Source: Bradyrhizobium sp. | Lineage (GTDB): Bacteria > Pseudomonadota > Alphaproteobacteria > Rhizobiales > Xanthobacteraceae | Length of the DNA: 64,000 nt | Direction: 5' to 3' | Assembly (NCBI RefSeq): GCF_022844465.1 | Contig: NZ_JALHLP010000001.1 | Location: forward strand, 496,001-560,000 | Shown here: positions 36,718 to 49,145 of the stretch, piece after piece | Position numbering within the stretch: position 1 is the stretch's first letter | Layout of the letters: each line of letters opens with the position of its first letter | Notes under the pieces: generated by a model | What the model was told of the DNA's origin: nothing | The model's database searches: none | Seen by the model: only the letters and a program-made list of their open reading frames with translations | Program-made: the position numbers and the translations under genes

Positions 36718-37551
36718 TTACTTCTTCCGCTTGTGGCGGCTTAGGAGGATGAATCTGTTGGTCGACTTGTTCGAACGGGTCTTCTTGCCCTTGGTCGGCT
36801 TGCCCCACGGGGTGACCGGGTGGCGCCCGCCCGAGGTGCGGCCTTCGCCGCCGCCGTGCGGATGGTCGATCGGGTTCATGACGACGCCGCGGTTGTGCGG
36901 GCGCCAGCCCAGCCAGCGGGTACGGCCGGCCTTGCCGATCGAGATGTTCATGTGGTCGGGATTCGACACCGCGCCGATGGTGCCGCGGCAACGGCCATGC
37001 ACCAGCCGCTGCTCGCCGGAATTCAGGCGCAGGATGACGTAGTCCTGGTCGCGACCGACGATCTGGGCGTAGGTACCGGCCGAACGCGCGATCTGGCCGC
37101 CCTTGCCGATCTTCATCTCGATGTTGTGGACGATGGTGCCGACCGGCATGTTGCCGAGCGGCATGACGTTGCCGGGCTTGACGTCGACATAGTTGCCGGC
37201 GACCACGCTGTCGCCCACCGCCAGCCGCTGCGGCGCCAGGATGTAGGCCTGCTCGCCGTCCTGATACTTGACCAGCGCGATAAAGGCGGTGCGGTTCGGA
37301 TCATATTCCAGGCGCTCGACGACGGCGGGAACGTCGACCTTGTTGCGCTTGAAGTCCACCAGGCGGTAGGCCTTCTTGTGGCCGCCGCCGCGGAAGCGCA
37401 CCGTGATGCGTCCGGTGTTGTTGCGGCCGCCATTGCCGCGCTTGCCCTCGGTCAACGCCTTGACGGGCTTGCCCTTGTAGAGCGCCGAACGATCGACCAT
37501 CACCAGCTGGCGCTGGCCCGGCGTCGTCGGATTGTATGTTTTCAATGCCAT
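36718..37551 (-). CDS. rplB: 50S ribosomal protein L2
   Basis: This is a 277-residue protein close to the peptidyl-transferase centre. It starts [22 protein letters not shown] and has the highly conserved C-terminal region [29 protein letters not shown], which includes the His implicated in peptidyl-transferase activity. Confidence 0.98.
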   Translation of the reverse strand: MALKTYNPTTPGQRQLVMVDRSALYKGKPVKALTEGKRGNGGRNNTGRITVRFRGGGHKKAYRLVDFKRNKVDVPAVVERLEYDPNRTAFIALVKYQDGEQAYILAPQRLAVGDSVVAGNYVDVKPGNVMPLGNMPVGTIVHNIEMKIGKGGQIARSAGTYAQIVGRDQDYVILRLNSGEQRLVHGRCRGTIGAVSNPDHMNISIGKAGRTRWLGWRPHNRGVVMNPIDHPHGGGEGRTSGGRHPVTPWGKPTKGKKTRSNKSTNRFILLSRHKRKK

Positions 37552-37563
37552 CGCTGTCTTGCC

Positions 37564-37863
37564 TTATAGTCCGGTCGTGACGTCGATGCGGTGGCCCTCT
37601 TCGAGGGTCACGATCGCCCGCTTCACGTCCGACTGCGAACCGAAATTGCCGCGGAACACCTTGGTCTTGCCTTTGCGAACCAGCGTGTTCACGCTCTTGA
37701 CCTTGACGTCGAACAGTTTCTCGACCGCTTCCTTGATCTGCGGCTTGGTCGCCTTGCTCGCGACCCTGAACACGACCTTGTTGTGCTCGGATGCCACCGT
37801 CGCCTTTTCAGTGACGACGGGCGCTACGATCACGTCGTAATGGCGCGGATCTATGTTCTTCAT
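37564..37863 (-). CDS. rplW: 50S ribosomal protein L23
   Basis: This is a 99-residue exit-tunnel protein that docks trigger factor and SRP. The pattern [27 protein letters not shown] and the [18 protein letters not shown] loop are typical. The start overlaps the rplD stop by four bases (ATGA). Confidence 0.97.
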   Translation of the reverse strand: MKNIDPRHYDVIVAPVVTEKATVASEHNKVVFRVASKATKPQIKEAVEKLFDVKVKSVNTLVRKGKTKVFRGNFGSQSDVKRAIVTLEEGHRIDVTTGL

Positions 37864-38480
37864 TTGAAGCGCGCCTCCAGCGCATCCACCGCCGACTTGG
37901 TAAGCACCAGCTTGTGACGGCGCAGAATGTCATAGACGTTGATGCCCTGGATCGGCAGCACGTCGATATTCGGAATGTTGCGCGCGGCGGTCGCGAACCC
38001 GGCATGCACCTCGGCGCCGTCGATGATCAGCGCGTTGGTCAGGCCGAGGATCGAGAAATGGCCGACCAACGACTTGGTCTTGGCGTCCTTGATCTGGGCA
38101 TTGTCGATCACGATCAGGCCGCCGTCCTTGGCCTTGGCCGACAGCGCATGCTTGAGCGCCAGTGAGCGCACCTTCTTCGGCAGGTCGGTCGCGTGCGAGC
38201 GGACCACCGGGCCGAATGCACGGCCGCCGCCGCGAAACTGCGGTACGCGGGCCGAGCCGTGACGGGCGCCACCGGTGCCCTTCTGCTTGTACATCTTCTT
38301 GCCGGTGCGCCAGACATCGGCGCGGCCCTGGGTCTTGTGGGTTCCGGCCTGGCGCTTGTTGAGCTGCCATTGCACGCAGCGCTGGAGGATGTCGGCGCGG
38401 GGCTCGAGACCGAAGATCGCGTCCGAGAGCTGGACCGATCCTGCCGCCTTGCCTTCAAGGGTCGTGACTTTCAGTTCCAT
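37860..38480 (-). CDS. rplD: 50S ribosomal protein L4
   Basis: This is a 206-residue exit-tunnel protein; in E. coli it also represses the S10 operon. It begins [24 protein letters not shown] and has the tunnel loop [24 protein letters not shown]. The frame is open upstream through rplC, but ATG 38480, one base after the rplC stop, fits the family. I see no evident E. coli-like S10 leader. Confidence 0.97.
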   Translation of the reverse strand: MELKVTTLEGKAAGSVQLSDAIFGLEPRADILQRCVQWQLNKRQAGTHKTQGRADVWRTGKKMYKQKGTGGARHGSARVPQFRGGGRAFGPVVRSHATDLPKKVRSLALKHALSAKAKDGGLIVIDNAQIKDAKTKSLVGHFSILGLTNALIIDGAEVHAGFATAARNIPNIDVLPIQGINVYDILRRHKLVLTKSAVDALEARFK

Positions 38481-38481
38481 C

Positions 38482-39201
38482 TCACGCGCCCTCCTGCTCG
38501 GCCGGCGCCTGGGCCTGCTCACCGTCCACAACCCTGAATTTGCCGGGCTTCGGAGCATCCTTTGGCAACGGCTTCTTCACGGCGTCACGCACCGAAATCC
38601 AGCCGCCCTTGGAGCCGGGAACGGCGCCCTCGACCAGGATCAGGCCGCGCTCGACATCGGTCTGGACCACGCGCAGGTTGAGCGTGGTGATGCGATCGAC
38701 GCCCATGTGACCGGGCATCTTCTTGTTCTTGAAGGTCTTGCCGGGATCCTGCCGGCCACCGGTAGAACCGATCGAACGATGCGAAACCGACACGCCATGG
38801 GTGGCGCGCAGCCCGCCGAAATTCCAGCGCTTCATGCCGCCGGCAAACCCCTTGCCGACCGAAGTACCTGTCACGTCGACGAACTGGCCCACCACGAAAT
38901 GGTCCGCTTGAATCTCGGCGCCAACCGGGATCAGCGCGTCTTCGGACACGCGGAACTCGGCGACCTTCCGCTTGGGCTCGACCTTGGAGACGGCGAACTG
39001 GCCGCGCTCCGCCTTCGGCAGGTAGACGGTCTTGCGGGTGCCCGAGCCGAGCTGCAACGCCACGTAACCGTTCTTCTCGGTCGTGCGGTGGCCCAGCACC
39101 TGGCAATTGCCCAGCTTCAGCACGGTCACAGGAATATGTTCACCGGTCTCCGTAAAGACCCGCGTCATCCCGACCTTTTGTGCGATCACTCCGGAGCGCA
39201 T
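38482..39201 (-). CDS. rplC: 50S ribosomal protein L3
   Basis: This is a 239-residue protein that starts large-subunit assembly. It begins [35 protein letters not shown] and has the loop [41 protein letters not shown] near the peptidyl-transferase centre. The C-terminus ([12 protein letters not shown]) is a short acidic extension. Confidence 0.97.
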   Translation of the reverse strand: MRSGVIAQKVGMTRVFTETGEHIPVTVLKLGNCQVLGHRTTEKNGYVALQLGSGTRKTVYLPKAERGQFAVSKVEPKRKVAEFRVSEDALIPVGAEIQADHFVVGQFVDVTGTSVGKGFAGGMKRWNFGGLRATHGVSVSHRSIGSTGGRQDPGKTFKNKKMPGHMGVDRITTLNLRVVQTDVERGLILVEGAVPGSKGGWISVRDAVKKPLPKDAPKPGKFRVVDGEQAQAPAEQEGA

Positions 39202-39252
39202 CGGCGTGCTTCCTGTTCTTTCTGTCCGCTAAACGTCGGACGATCCAAAAAT

Positions 39253-39561
39253 CTAGAGCTTGATCTCGACATCGACGCCGGCGGCCAGGTCGAGCTTCAT
39301 CAGGGCATCGACGGTCTGCGGGGTCGGGTCGACGATGTCGAGAAGACGCTTGTGGGTGCGCATCTCGAACTGCTCACGGCTCTTCTTGTCGACGTGCGGC
39401 GAACGGTTGACGGTGAACTTCTCGATGCGGGTGGGCAGCGGAATCGGTCCGCGAACCTGGGCACCGGTGCGTTTCGCCGTATTCACGATCTCGCGGGTCG
39501 ACGTATCGAGGATACGATGGTCGAACGCCTTGAGCCGTATGCGGATATTCTGGCCGTTCAT
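39253..39561 (-). CDS. rpsJ: 30S ribosomal protein S10
   Basis: This is a 102-residue protein of the small-subunit head and, in E. coli, a NusB partner in antitermination. [26 protein letters not shown] and [30 protein letters not shown] are diagnostic. It follows tuf after 85 bases, in which lies the second AGCGAATAG element. Confidence 0.98.
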
Positions 39562-39577
39562 TACCGTTATCTTTCTT

Positions 39578-39646
39578 GGTGAGTGGCGAGTAGCGAATAG
39601 CGAATGGATTCAGTCCACTCGCTACTCACCATTCCCTATTCGCTTC
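39578..39646. repeat. AGCGAATAG-type palindromic element, copy 2 (after tuf)
   Basis: Read on the minus strand it begins right at the tuf stop codon (TAAGAAGCGAATAGGGAATGG) and ends CGCCACTCACCA. Its halves are imperfect inverted repeats. It shares AGCGAATAG, GAGTAGCGA, ATTCGCTA and CACTCACCA blocks with the copy at 26940-27003. It fills the tuf-rpsJ gap. Confidence 0.75.
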
Positions 39647-40837
<1,191 letters not shown>

Positions 40838-40876
40838 TTGACTCTCCGTTCAATCGTTGACTGCCGTCAACGACAA

Positions 40877-42949
<2,073 letters not shown>

Positions 42950-42978
42950 AGGCTGTTCCTTAAATCCGTGTTTCGCCG

Positions 42979-43464
<486 letters not shown>

Positions 43465-43836
43465 TTACTTCGGACGCTTTGCGCCGTATTTCGAACGACG
43501 CTGCTTTCGGTTCTTGACGCCCTGGGTATCGAGGACGCCGCGGAGGATGTGATAGCGCACGCCGGGCAAATCCTTGACGCGACCGCCGCGGATCATGACC
43601 ACCGAATGTTCCTGAAGGTTATGGCCTTCACCCGGAATGTAGCCGATCACTTCGAAGCCGTTGGTCAGGCGCACCTTGGCGACCTTGCGAAGCGCCGAGT
43701 TCGGCTTCTTCGGTGTCGTTGTATAGACGCGCGTGCAAACGCCGCGCTTCTGCGGCGATTGCTGCAGCGCCGGCACCTTCTTGCGCGACTTCTGCACCGT
43801 CCGCGGCTTTGCGATCAGCTGGTTGATCGTCGGCAT
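43465..43836 (-). CDS. rpsL: 30S ribosomal protein S12
   Basis: This is a 123-residue protein at the decoding centre. [16 protein letters not shown] and [15 protein letters not shown] are the regions in which streptomycin-resistance mutations arise; the Lys residues there look wild-type. Start ATG 43836 has an AAGGG-type ribosome site; the frame is open four codons further. It is the first gene of the str-S10-spc-alpha cluster. Confidence 0.98.
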   Translation of the reverse strand: MPTINQLIAKPRTVQKSRKKVPALQQSPQKRGVCTRVYTTTPKKPNSALRKVAKVRLTNGFEVIGYIPGEGHNLQEHSVVMIRGGRVKDLPGVRYHILRGVLDTQGVKNRKQRRSKYGAKRPK

Positions 43837-44511
43837 GTCAGCCTTCACCCTTTAGTTCACGCGGGAACCGCTATCGGCTCCGCAAACTCTTCTCGGAACT
43901 AGCCGTTCCGTTCGGCCCGCCCTGCGTGAGACCCCACGCAAAACGAAATCGCGCCAACCGCCCATTGCTGGGTGGAAAGCGCTCGACGCCACAGAGGACC
44001 GCGCGTGAAGGCCGATCAGCGTTCGCTGTTCGGCCTGCTACCGAGGTCATGCATTCGAGTTCGCTCTCAAGAGAACTTGCTCAAGAGAACTAGTATCGCC
44101 CTGGCATTGCCTAGCTATATGTCGACAGCGTTTGAGCTGCATTCGTCGAGGTTGGTGCCCGCCCAAGCCTTTGGGAAGAGTGCCCGAAGGAGATGAAAGG
44201 GTGTTCCGTTCCGACGCTGGCGTAGCTCACCGCCTGTCGTGAAGTAGCGGCCTTTTATAAGCGGCGGGTAACCAAGTCAAGGCGAAACGACAATGACAGA
44301 AAGGCCTCTGCCGCAGGCGAATTCAGCCCCAGGAGAAATACGATCGCCGGTGCTTCCATGCTTTCTTCGCCAATACGCGAATCTACGGACCATGAACTTC
44401 ATGGCTCGGCACCGGAAGGCCCCCGCGGAAACGGAACAGCCAGGCTGGCGATCGGCTCCGCCGGTCGAGACTTACCGGGCCATCGACCATATTACCCGGA
44501 TAAAATTACGG
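43837..44511 (-). other. 675-base gene-free leader region upstream of rpsL
   Basis: This stretch has no convincing protein gene on either strand; the open frames at 43972 and 44293 lack ribosome sites and homology. It holds the strong promoter at 44254-44280, which leaves an untranslated leader of about 410 bases before rpsL. I see no hairpin strong enough to name. The part beyond the promoter, up to the acyltransferase stop at 44512, shows no terminator. Confidence 0.6.
44254..44280 (-). promoter_or_regulatory. sigma70-like promoter of the str operon
   Basis: On the minus strand TTGACT (44280-44275) and TATAAA (44259-44254) are separated by 15 bases. Shifting the -10 two bases to TAAAAG gives 17. 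Both boxes are close to consensus, in a spot with no other gene use. It points at rpsL, about 420 bases downstream. Confidence 0.6.
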
Positions 44512-45648
44512 TTAATGTCCAGCCACTTCCAGCTGCCTGGCGGGCCTGGCGGCCCGATACGGCCTGCGCAACCGATCCCGCAGGTCCCGCAAGCGCTCAT
44601 ATCCAAGCTGCCGACCTGCCTCCATCCGGTAATGCATCGATTTGGCCGGCCCGATGTCGATCAGCAGATCCACCATGCGCCGCCGCCCGGCCCACAGCTG
44701 GGCCATGAAGCTTGTCTCCACGGCGCAGGAGTTGATCGCTGAAATCTCGGACCCCGCGAACAGGTCGTCGGTCACCCGGTCGATCAGCAGCGTGCCGGGC
44801 GAAAACCTGGCATAGTCGGCATCGAACGCCGTTTTCCACGTATAGGCCGTGGCGCCGCAATACATCAGCACCTGGGCGGCGATCGCCTCGCCATTGACCC
44901 GCAACAGCGCTACCGATGCGCTCTGACCGGCGGCCAGGTTCTCCAGCAGTCGTTTGACAAAGGCGGCATCACCGGAATCCGACAACAGGGCGGTCCCCTG
45001 CTCGCCTTTCCAGCTGGCCTTTTCGAGCGCGAGAAAGGTATCGAAGGCCTGCGCCGCCCCCTCTGGCGTTCGCTCGTTGAGGACTTCGACGGCGCCAAGC
45101 GAGGTCAGGCGGTTCCAGTCCTGCCTCAGCTTCTTGCGCGTCGAGCCGGAGCGCTTGACGCCGAACTCCCGCGTCACAAAGGGCCGCGAATGCTCGGCCA
45201 GCACCAGCGGCGCGGCGCCGCGCTCACCGAGCAGCTTGAGGATCGCGGGGTAACTCGGGCACTCCGCATCGAAGGATCGCATGCATAGTACGTTCGGCAG
45301 CGACGAATCCCGTTCGATCGCCGCGAAGAAGGCCGGGATTACCTCGTCAACAAAGGCCGGATCGATCACCGGACTGGACAGGAAGGCGTAATTATAGGGC
45401 AGCGCCTCGAGCAGCGCGGGCCATAGCGGCGCGACCTTGCGCAGTTGCAGCGCCCAGACGCCGACCAGTCTGCGCGGCTCAGTGCCCTGCTCCCAGGCCT
45501 GCAGCATCCGGACGTCGGCGAAACCGGTTTCGGCTGCGGCGCCCAACGCGGCGGGATGCATGAACACGTTCGAGGATGCCCGCCGGACCAGATCATCCCA
45601 GCAGGGGATGATGGCGAGATTTGGTGAACTGATCGTTACCAGAATCAT
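44512..45648 (-). CDS. GNAT-type acyltransferase (Acetyltransf_6/BcsL-like)
   Basis: This is a protein of about 378 residues. The middle region (VKRSGSTRKKLRQDWNRLTSLG, then TFLALEKASWKGEQGTALL and VNGEAIAAQVLMYCGATAYTWKTAFD) matches the double-GNAT Acetyltransf_6 family found in polysaccharide and cellulose biosynthesis clusters. It probably moves an acyl group onto an amine or sugar. No partner polysaccharide genes are close. The start is uncertain: ATG 45648 has no clear ribosome site and the frame is open to 45891. It is divergent from the FAD oxidoreductase at 45812, with 163 bases between. Confidence 0.75.
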   Translation of the reverse strand: MILVTISSPNLAIIPCWDDLVRRASSNVFMHPAALGAAAETGFADVRMLQAWEQGTEPRRLVGVWALQLRKVAPLWPALLEALPYNYAFLSSPVIDPAFVDEVIPAFFAAIERDSSLPNVLCMRSFDAECPSYPAILKLLGERGAAPLVLAEHSRPFVTREFGVKRSGSTRKKLRQDWNRLTSLGAVEVLNERTPEGAAQAFDTFLALEKASWKGEQGTALLSDSGDAAFVKRLLENLAAGQSASVALLRVNGEAIAAQVLMYCGATAYTWKTAFDADYARFSPGTLLIDRVTDDLFAGSEISAINSCAVETSFMAQLWAGRRRMVDLLIDIGPAKSMHYRMEAGRQLGYERLRDLRDRLRRPYRAARPARQLEVAGH

Positions 45649-45811
45649 GGAGGTGGATGCCTTGCAATCCGGAGCTCGCGCCGGATCGTGTTCTTCCCAT
45701 ATTTCATTTCGGTTAAGTAACGCGGCGCCGGGCTTCTTTCCGGGCCGGCTTTCAAGCTTTATTCGCTTCTTGCGGCGCAGAGATTGGGTGAAGCCTTGAA
45801 GGGTCCGACCT

Positions 45812-47002
45812 ATGCAGTACACGGATGTCGCAATCGTCGGCGGCGGGCTCGCCGGCTCAACGGTTGCGGCGATGCTGGGGCGCGCCGGCATCCCGGCCGT
45901 GGTGATCGACCCGCACCCGGTCTATCCGCCCGAACTGCGTTGCGAGAAGATCGGCGGCGAGCAGCTCGACCTCTTGCGCAAGACCGGCCTTGCGGAGCCG
46001 ACCTTGCGCGCAACCAGTCTCGATGGCGAAGTATGGGAGGCGCGTTTCGGCTACGTGGTGGCGAAAAGGCCCAGCGACCAGCACGGCATCATGTACGACA
46101 CGCTTGTCAATACGGTCCGGGCGCAAATCCCGCCCGGGGTGAAGATCGTTGTCGCCAAGGCTGTCGCCGTCCGCAGCAGCGACGAACGGCAGAAGATTGA
46201 GCTCTCGAACGGCGAGGAAATCTCGGCGCGACTGGTGGTGCTGGCCAATGGCCTCAATATCGGCCTGCGCCACACGCTCGGTATCCAGCGCCGGATCGTC
46301 AGCCGCTGCCACTCGATCACGCTCGGCTTCGATGTCGCGCCGACCGGCGCCGCTTTTGCGTTCCCGGCGCTCACCTACTGGCCGAAACGTGCAAGCGCGC
46401 GGATGGCCTATCTGACCCTGTTTCCGATTGGCGACAAGATGCGCGCCAACCTCATGGTCTACCGCGAAATGACCGATCCTTGGTTCCAGCAATTCAAACG
46501 GGCGCCGGAAGAAACCATGTGCGCGATGATGCCAGGTCTTGCGCGCATGACCGGTGGGTTCAGGGTGGTCGGACCGGTCAAGATCAGGCCCGCCGACCTC
46601 TGCGTCACCGACGGTCATCTTCAGCCTGGCATCGTACTGATTGGAGATGCCTTCGCCACCTCCTGTCCCGCGGCGGGAACCGGCGCGACCAAAGTGTTCA
46701 CCGACGCCGGGCGCCTGTGCAACGTCTACATCCCGGCCTGGCTCTCGACCAATGGCATGGACACGGCAAAGATTTCGCAATTCTACGACGACCCCGAAAA
46801 GGTCGATTGCGAGGCGCGGTGCCTCGCCAAGGCCTATCACCTGCGCGCGCTCTCCACCGAATTCGGCCTGTCGTGGCGCGCGCGGCGATGGGGGCGATTC
46901 ATCATTCGCGCGATACAGGGAATGCGACACCTGATCTGGCGCCCCGCCCCGCAACGGGTCGCCAACCCTACGGGACAACCGCAGCACGGCAATCTGGCCT
47001 GA
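45812..47002 (+). CDS. FAD-dependent oxidoreductase, UbiH/halogenase-like
   Basis: This is a 396-residue group A flavoprotein. The FAD Rossmann motif is VGGGLAGS (9-16), and the second flavin motif is GDAFATSCPAAGTGATKVFTDA (278-299). Between them lie the strand-rich substrate domain and LVVLANGLN. Relatives hydroxylate, epoxidise, halogenate or reduce lipids and aromatic compounds; geranylgeranyl reductases are another similar group. I cannot name a substrate. It starts behind AAGGG. It ends 12 bases from the convergent ABC transporter stop. It and the amine oxidase fusion give the island two flavoenzymes. Confidence 0.82.
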   Translation: MQYTDVAIVGGGLAGSTVAAMLGRAGIPAVVIDPHPVYPPELRCEKIGGEQLDLLRKTGLAEPTLRATSLDGEVWEARFGYVVAKRPSDQHGIMYDTLVNTVRAQIPPGVKIVVAKAVAVRSSDERQKIELSNGEEISARLVVLANGLNIGLRHTLGIQRRIVSRCHSITLGFDVAPTGAAFAFPALTYWPKRASARMAYLTLFPIGDKMRANLMVYREMTDPWFQQFKRAPEETMCAMMPGLARMTGGFRVVGPVKIRPADLCVTDGHLQPGIVLIGDAFATSCPAAGTGATKVFTDAGRLCNVYIPAWLSTNGMDTAKISQFYDDPEKVDCEARCLAKAYHLRALSTEFGLSWRARRWGRFIIRAIQGMRHLIWRPAPQRVANPTGQPQHGNLA

Positions 47003-47014
47003 CCGGCGTCTCGC

Positions 47015-49012
47015 TCACTCGTCGTCGTCGTCCTCGCCATCCTCGTTGTCATCGTCCGCCTGGCCGACGGCGCCATACGCCCTGTGGCCCTGGTCGTCCC
47101 AGAGCTTCCGATAGGCCCCGTTGGCGGCGAGCAATTGCGCGTGCGACCCTCGCTCGATCGCCCTGCCCCCGGAAATGACGATGATCTCGTCCATCTCGAC
47201 CACCGACGTCAGGCGGTGGGTCGACCAGATCATCGTGCGTCCCTCGGCCACGTTCAAAAGCGTGCGGTTGATCGCGGCTTCCGTCGTCTGGTCCAGTGCC
47301 GATGTCGCTTCATCGAGCAACAGCAGCGACGGGTTGCGGATGATGGCGCGCGCGATCGCGATGCGCTGCCGCTGGCCGCCCGACAGCGTATCGCCGCGCT
47401 CGCCGACCGGCGTGTCGTATTTCTGCGGCAGGCTCATGATGTAGCTGTGGATCTCGGCCTTGCGCGCCGCTTCCTCGACCTCCTGGTCGCTGGCACCTTC
47501 CTTGCCAAGCCGGATATTTTCCCGGATCGACATGTTGAACAGCATGTTCTCCTGGAACACGATTGCCATGCCCTTGCGTAGCGATTCGCGGTTGACGCGT
47601 CGGATATCGACCCCGTCGATGGTCACGCGCCCCTCGTCGGGCGTGTAGAGGCGCAGGATCAGATTCAGCAGCGTGCTCTTGCCTGAGCCGCTCGGACCGA
47701 CGATCGCGATCCGCTTGCCGACATCGAGCTTGAGGCTGAAATTGTCGAGCACCGGCACCTCGCTGCCCTCGTACTTGAAGCTGACGCGATCAAAGGTGAC
47801 GTCGTTGGTGATGCGCGGCAGATCCGGCGCGCCCGGGCGGTCGGCGCCGCGCGTGGGTTCGTCCAGCAATTCCTGCATGTGCCGAACCGCCGCCGCGGAC
47901 TGGATCGAAACCGGGATGAAATGCATCAAATGGGCGATGTTGTACGACACCTCCCAGAACGCGCTTTCGAAGGTAACGAAGGTGCCGATCGTGATCTGGC
48001 CCTTGGTGGCCAGATAGGCGCCGATCGCCAGCACCACGAGGTGCAGCAGCAATACCGAGATCGTGACGGTACGCTCCACCATGGTCGAGAGGAACACGGC
48101 GGACGCGGTCTTGATGCGCACATCCTGGTTGCGCATCGTGAACCAGCCAAGCGTGCGGCGCTGCAGGCTGAACGCCTTGACCACGGCCTGGGCCGCCACG
48201 TTTTCCTGGACGGTGCCAAGCAGCACCGATTCATTTATCTTTTGCTCGTAATTGGCCTGCACCGCCTTCGGCGTCAGGATCCGCGGTCCTATCAGCGTGA
48301 TCGGGAATATCAGCAAGGCGATCGCCGCCAGCTGCCAGTTCAGGAACAGCATCAGGATGATGCCGGCGATCAGCTCCAGAAACGGCAAGGCCGCGCTGTT
48401 GGCGAACGTCTTGATCGAGGTTTCGAAAGCCGCAAGGTCGATCGAAAATCGCGAAAGAATCTCGCCGCGCTTGGTCCGCGCGAAATAGGAGGCCGGCAGG
48501 TTCTGGACATGCTCGAAAAGCCGCGTTCGCACATCGGCGATGAGGCCCGCCGCCAGCCGCGCGTCCCACCGCTCGTACCAGATCGCGACGATCGAAGTGA
48601 TGATGCCGGCGGCCGCGAGCACGCCGAGGATCATGTAGAGCGCCTGAAAATCCTCCTCGCCGAGCGCGTCATCGATCAGGAATTTCAGGCTCAACGGCAT
48701 GATCACATTAAACAGCGTCTCGACCAGCACGCCGAAAGTGACAAAAGCCAGGGGTTTCTTGTAGCCGCCCAAATGCGGCCTGACGAAGCCATAGATCGTC
48801 GCCATCGCGCCGGCGGCTTCCCTGGCGGTAAAGACCACCAGGTCTTCGTCGTCGTCATCCGCGTCGAAAGCTGGCGCGTCGTCCTTGCCGCCATCGCCGG
48901 CCGCAGTGCCGGGAGGCAGGGTGCCGGCGCCCGGTGCCGGCTTGTTCTGGAGCTCTGGATCATCCGCCGACGCGGTACCTCGATCGTCCGGAGAGGGAGG
49001 CTTGGGCGCCAT
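47015..49012 (-). CDS. MsbA-like ABC exporter with acidic N and C termini
   Basis: This is a 665-residue half-transporter with fused membrane and ATPase domains, which works as a dimer. Six hydrophobic helices lie in residues 85-350. The ATPase domain has Walker A GPSGSGKST (439-447), the signature LSGGQ (543-547) and Walker B LLLLDE (563-568). Such exporters move lipids, lipid-linked sugars, peptides or drugs. Unusual features are an acidic, proline-rich N-terminal extension (residues 1-59, with DADDDDEDL) and an acidic C-terminal tail (DDDNEDGEDDDDE). It lies 133 bases after the amine oxidase/methyltransferase gene and may share its transcript. Confidence 0.9.
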   Translation of the reverse strand: MAPKPPSPDDRGTASADDPELQNKPAPGAGTLPPGTAAGDGGKDDAPAFDADDDDEDLVVFTAREAAGAMATIYGFVRPHLGGYKKPLAFVTFGVLVETLFNVIMPLSLKFLIDDALGEEDFQALYMILGVLAAAGIITSIVAIWYERWDARLAAGLIADVRTRLFEHVQNLPASYFARTKRGEILSRFSIDLAAFETSIKTFANSAALPFLELIAGIILMLFLNWQLAAIALLIFPITLIGPRILTPKAVQANYEQKINESVLLGTVQENVAAQAVVKAFSLQRRTLGWFTMRNQDVRIKTASAVFLSTMVERTVTISVLLLHLVVLAIGAYLATKGQITIGTFVTFESAFWEVSYNIAHLMHFIPVSIQSAAAVRHMQELLDEPTRGADRPGAPDLPRITNDVTFDRVSFKYEGSEVPVLDNFSLKLDVGKRIAIVGPSGSGKSTLLNLILRLYTPDEGRVTIDGVDIRRVNRESLRKGMAIVFQENMLFNMSIRENIRLGKEGASDQEVEEAARKAEIHSYIMSLPQKYDTPVGERGDTLSGGQRQRIAIARAIIRNPSLLLLDEATSALDQTTEAAINRTLLNVAEGRTMIWSTHRLTSVVEMDEIIVISGGRAIERGSHAQLLAANGAYRKLWDDQGHRAYGAVGQADDDNEDGEDDDDE

Positions 49013-49145
49013 GAAACCAACCGATGCTGCACGGCCGGCATGACCGCAACGCGAACGCGGTAGCGGCAGATGCTACCGCGGCGATCCTAAGCGATCGCGG
49101 CGAATTCGGCAATTGGAACAGCCGGTCGTCAGAACCGTCCGGACC

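Noticed and set aside
45649..45891. N-terminal extension of the acyltransferase frame
   Set aside because: The extra 81 codons overlap the divergent oxidoreductase start and show no family similarity; the true start is between 45648 and about 45811.
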